64,000 nt of DNA from Kryptolebias marmoratus. Lineage: Eukaryota; Chordata; Actinopteri; Cyprinodontiformes; Rivulidae. The stretch spans positions 1,061,258 through 1,125,257 of the forward strand of contig NC_051431.1 of NCBI RefSeq assembly GCF_001649575.2. Reading direction: 5' to 3'. The notes below the pieces were generated by a model. That model made no database searches and was not told where the DNA came from. It was given only the letters and a program-made list of their open reading frames with translations. Shown piece by piece: positions 63,401 through 64,000 of this stretch (position 1 is the stretch's first letter; every line of letters starts with the position of its first letter). Both the position numbers and the translations under genes were made by a program.

Positions 63401-63959
63401 ATAAAATATGAAGGTGTTTAAATCTTTAGGTCTGTTCGAGAAATGGAAACTGTGCAGATGACAATTTATTGTTTTTATAAAAGAGCCGTTCAAGTCTGAA
63501 CTTCTTATTTCTTAACCAAGTAATGAACTCTGCAGCACAGAGAGAAATAATACTTTACTCCGTATTTCAGGTGTATAAAACTAACTGATGCCCACCTGCA
63601 GGTACCAGCTGACTGAAAACACCCGCTGTAACGTCACTCTGCTCACAAAGCTGCGGCCGGAGGACGACGGCAGGAGGTGGAGGTGTCAGGTGACCACAGG
63701 GGACAACATGGCTGCCTTCGTGGACTTCAGATCCTCCTTTCTGTTCCATATGCCGTCCTCTGAGCCTTCTGTCTCGGGACAGAAAGACGGGTGTCACGCG
63801 GAGCTGCCCGTCAGCCGGATCCTCCTGTGTGTGGCTCTGCCGCTCATGGTCGGCATCGTGGGATTCTTCACGTGGAAATCAGAGCGCAGGACGGAGCGGA
63901 GGACAGCGGCTGGCATCGAGCTGCAGCAGGACGTTCACTGTCCTCCTGTCTGTCCCTGA
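60471..63959 (+). CDS. Two-Ig-domain type I membrane receptor of a teleost-expanded family (3 exons)
   Basis: Exons 60471-60528, 61868-62342 and 63602-63959 (GT-AG, phases 1 and 2) give 296 aa. Exon 1 encodes a signal peptide (MMKTIKLIRVLLLAALLPTG). Domain 1 is V-like: ALLPC, SITWTF and SLIVRGLIVEDVGSYAC, plus two extra cysteines (PGCSS, SNCSL) that could form a second disulfide. Domain 2 has LVLTC, LHWLQENG and a DSRYQLTENTRCNVTL...RWRCQV pattern. A transmembrane helix (ILLCVALPLMVGIVGFFTW) and a short tail of about 32 residues without an ITIM or ITAM follow. This pattern recurs in many uncharacterised fish Ig proteins; a role in immune or adhesive recognition is inference. The exon 2/3 border cuts through domain 2, and the intron there holds a transposon. 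Confidence 0.8.
60625..60775 (+). repeat. Dispersed teleost repeat fragment in intron 1 of the Ig gene
   Basis: Phrases 'catccatccattcgattttc', 'caggtgtccagtccatcaca' and 'cactcacaccgagggacaat', then 'ttagagaccaattaatctgt', match a very common fish repeat that ends 'gggagaacatgcaaactcc'. It is truncated at its 3' side. Confidence 0.6.
61440..61565 (+). repeat. Degenerate dispersed repeat in intron 1 of the Ig gene
   Basis: The 'gttgcatcaaaatccgttcg' phrase is characteristic of a diffuse fish repeat related to the 'ttcattaaaatctgttgag' block at 15680. No further structure. Confidence 0.4.
62376..63395 (-). mobile_element. Decayed Tc1/mariner-like transposon in intron 2 of the Ig gene
   Basis: The left end (TA, then caaacccagttctgacaaag, then 'gaatgcaatgattggcaaat' and 'cccatattttattcacagtg') is inverse-repeated at the right ('aataaaatctgggtttctga', 'gatctgccaatcattgcatt', 'cagtttttatttacattgta'). 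This gives terminal inverted repeats with at least 55 well-matched bases. Between them, the antisense of a transposase gene is recognisable by 'ttcttctttgcctgatagag', 'ctttaagcagcatctgtgga' and 'cggcacggtgagctgtgttt', with many deletions. A different repeat fragment (about 63110-63310, with 'gtctgtctgtttgcaagatt') lies within it. Confidence 0.7.
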
Positions 63960-64000
63960 CTGTCTGTCCATCACTGACTGTCCTCCTGACTGCCCTCCTG

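Overview
The window is a piece of a ray-finned (teleost) fish nuclear genome. The evidence is GT-AG introns, CA/GT microsatellites, Rex3-like and L2/Rex1-like LINE remnants, Tc1/mariner-like DNA transposon debris, a teleost-type two-Ig-domain receptor and a SAMD3-like gene of the kind that is multicopy in fish. I cannot name the species. Four runs of N mark assembly gaps (26554-26576, 42894-43379, 48276-49103, 56992-57882), and three of them sit in or beside simple repeats.

Layout. 1-660: end of a Rex3-like LINE, then a DNA-transposon remnant. 840-8230: a two-gene unit on the plus strand, with an intact 879-codon C2H2 zinc-finger/transposase-like ORF followed by a 5-exon SAMD3-like gene with an N-terminal PB1-like domain. 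Upstream noncoding splice sites could feed both. 8.6-17 kb: gene-poor, with one possible orphan coding exon, LINE fragments, MITE-like and T-rich tandem repeats. 17.0-21.1 kb, minus strand: a ZFP36L1-like mRNA-decay gene whose distal 3'UTR region is tandemly duplicated. 21-44 kb: a gene desert of dispersed repeats, microsatellites and a few possible regulatory blocks.

44.1-47.4 kb: a rab1b-like GTPase gene (6 exons) whose stop codon lies inside a 19-bp minisatellite. 50.5-55.4 kb: rps3, with three intronic SNORD15 (U15) snoRNA copies. 55.9-59.2 kb: kctd14, partly lost in an assembly gap. 60.5-63.96 kb: a teleost Ig-superfamily membrane receptor with a decayed Tc1/mariner-like element in its second intron. 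From memory, human RAB1B, RPS3 and KCTD14 all lie on 11q13-q14, which supports these assignments and suggests conserved synteny.

The genes do not form one pathway. rab1b (ER-Golgi traffic), rps3 (ribosome) and kctd14 (BTB adaptor) are housekeeping-type genes, zfp36l1-like is a post-transcriptional regulator, and the Ig gene is probably an immune receptor. The least explained items are the zinc-finger/transposase + SAMD3-like pair, the minisatellite spanning the rab1b prenylation motif and stop, and simple-repeat arrays that seem to grow from transposon ends.
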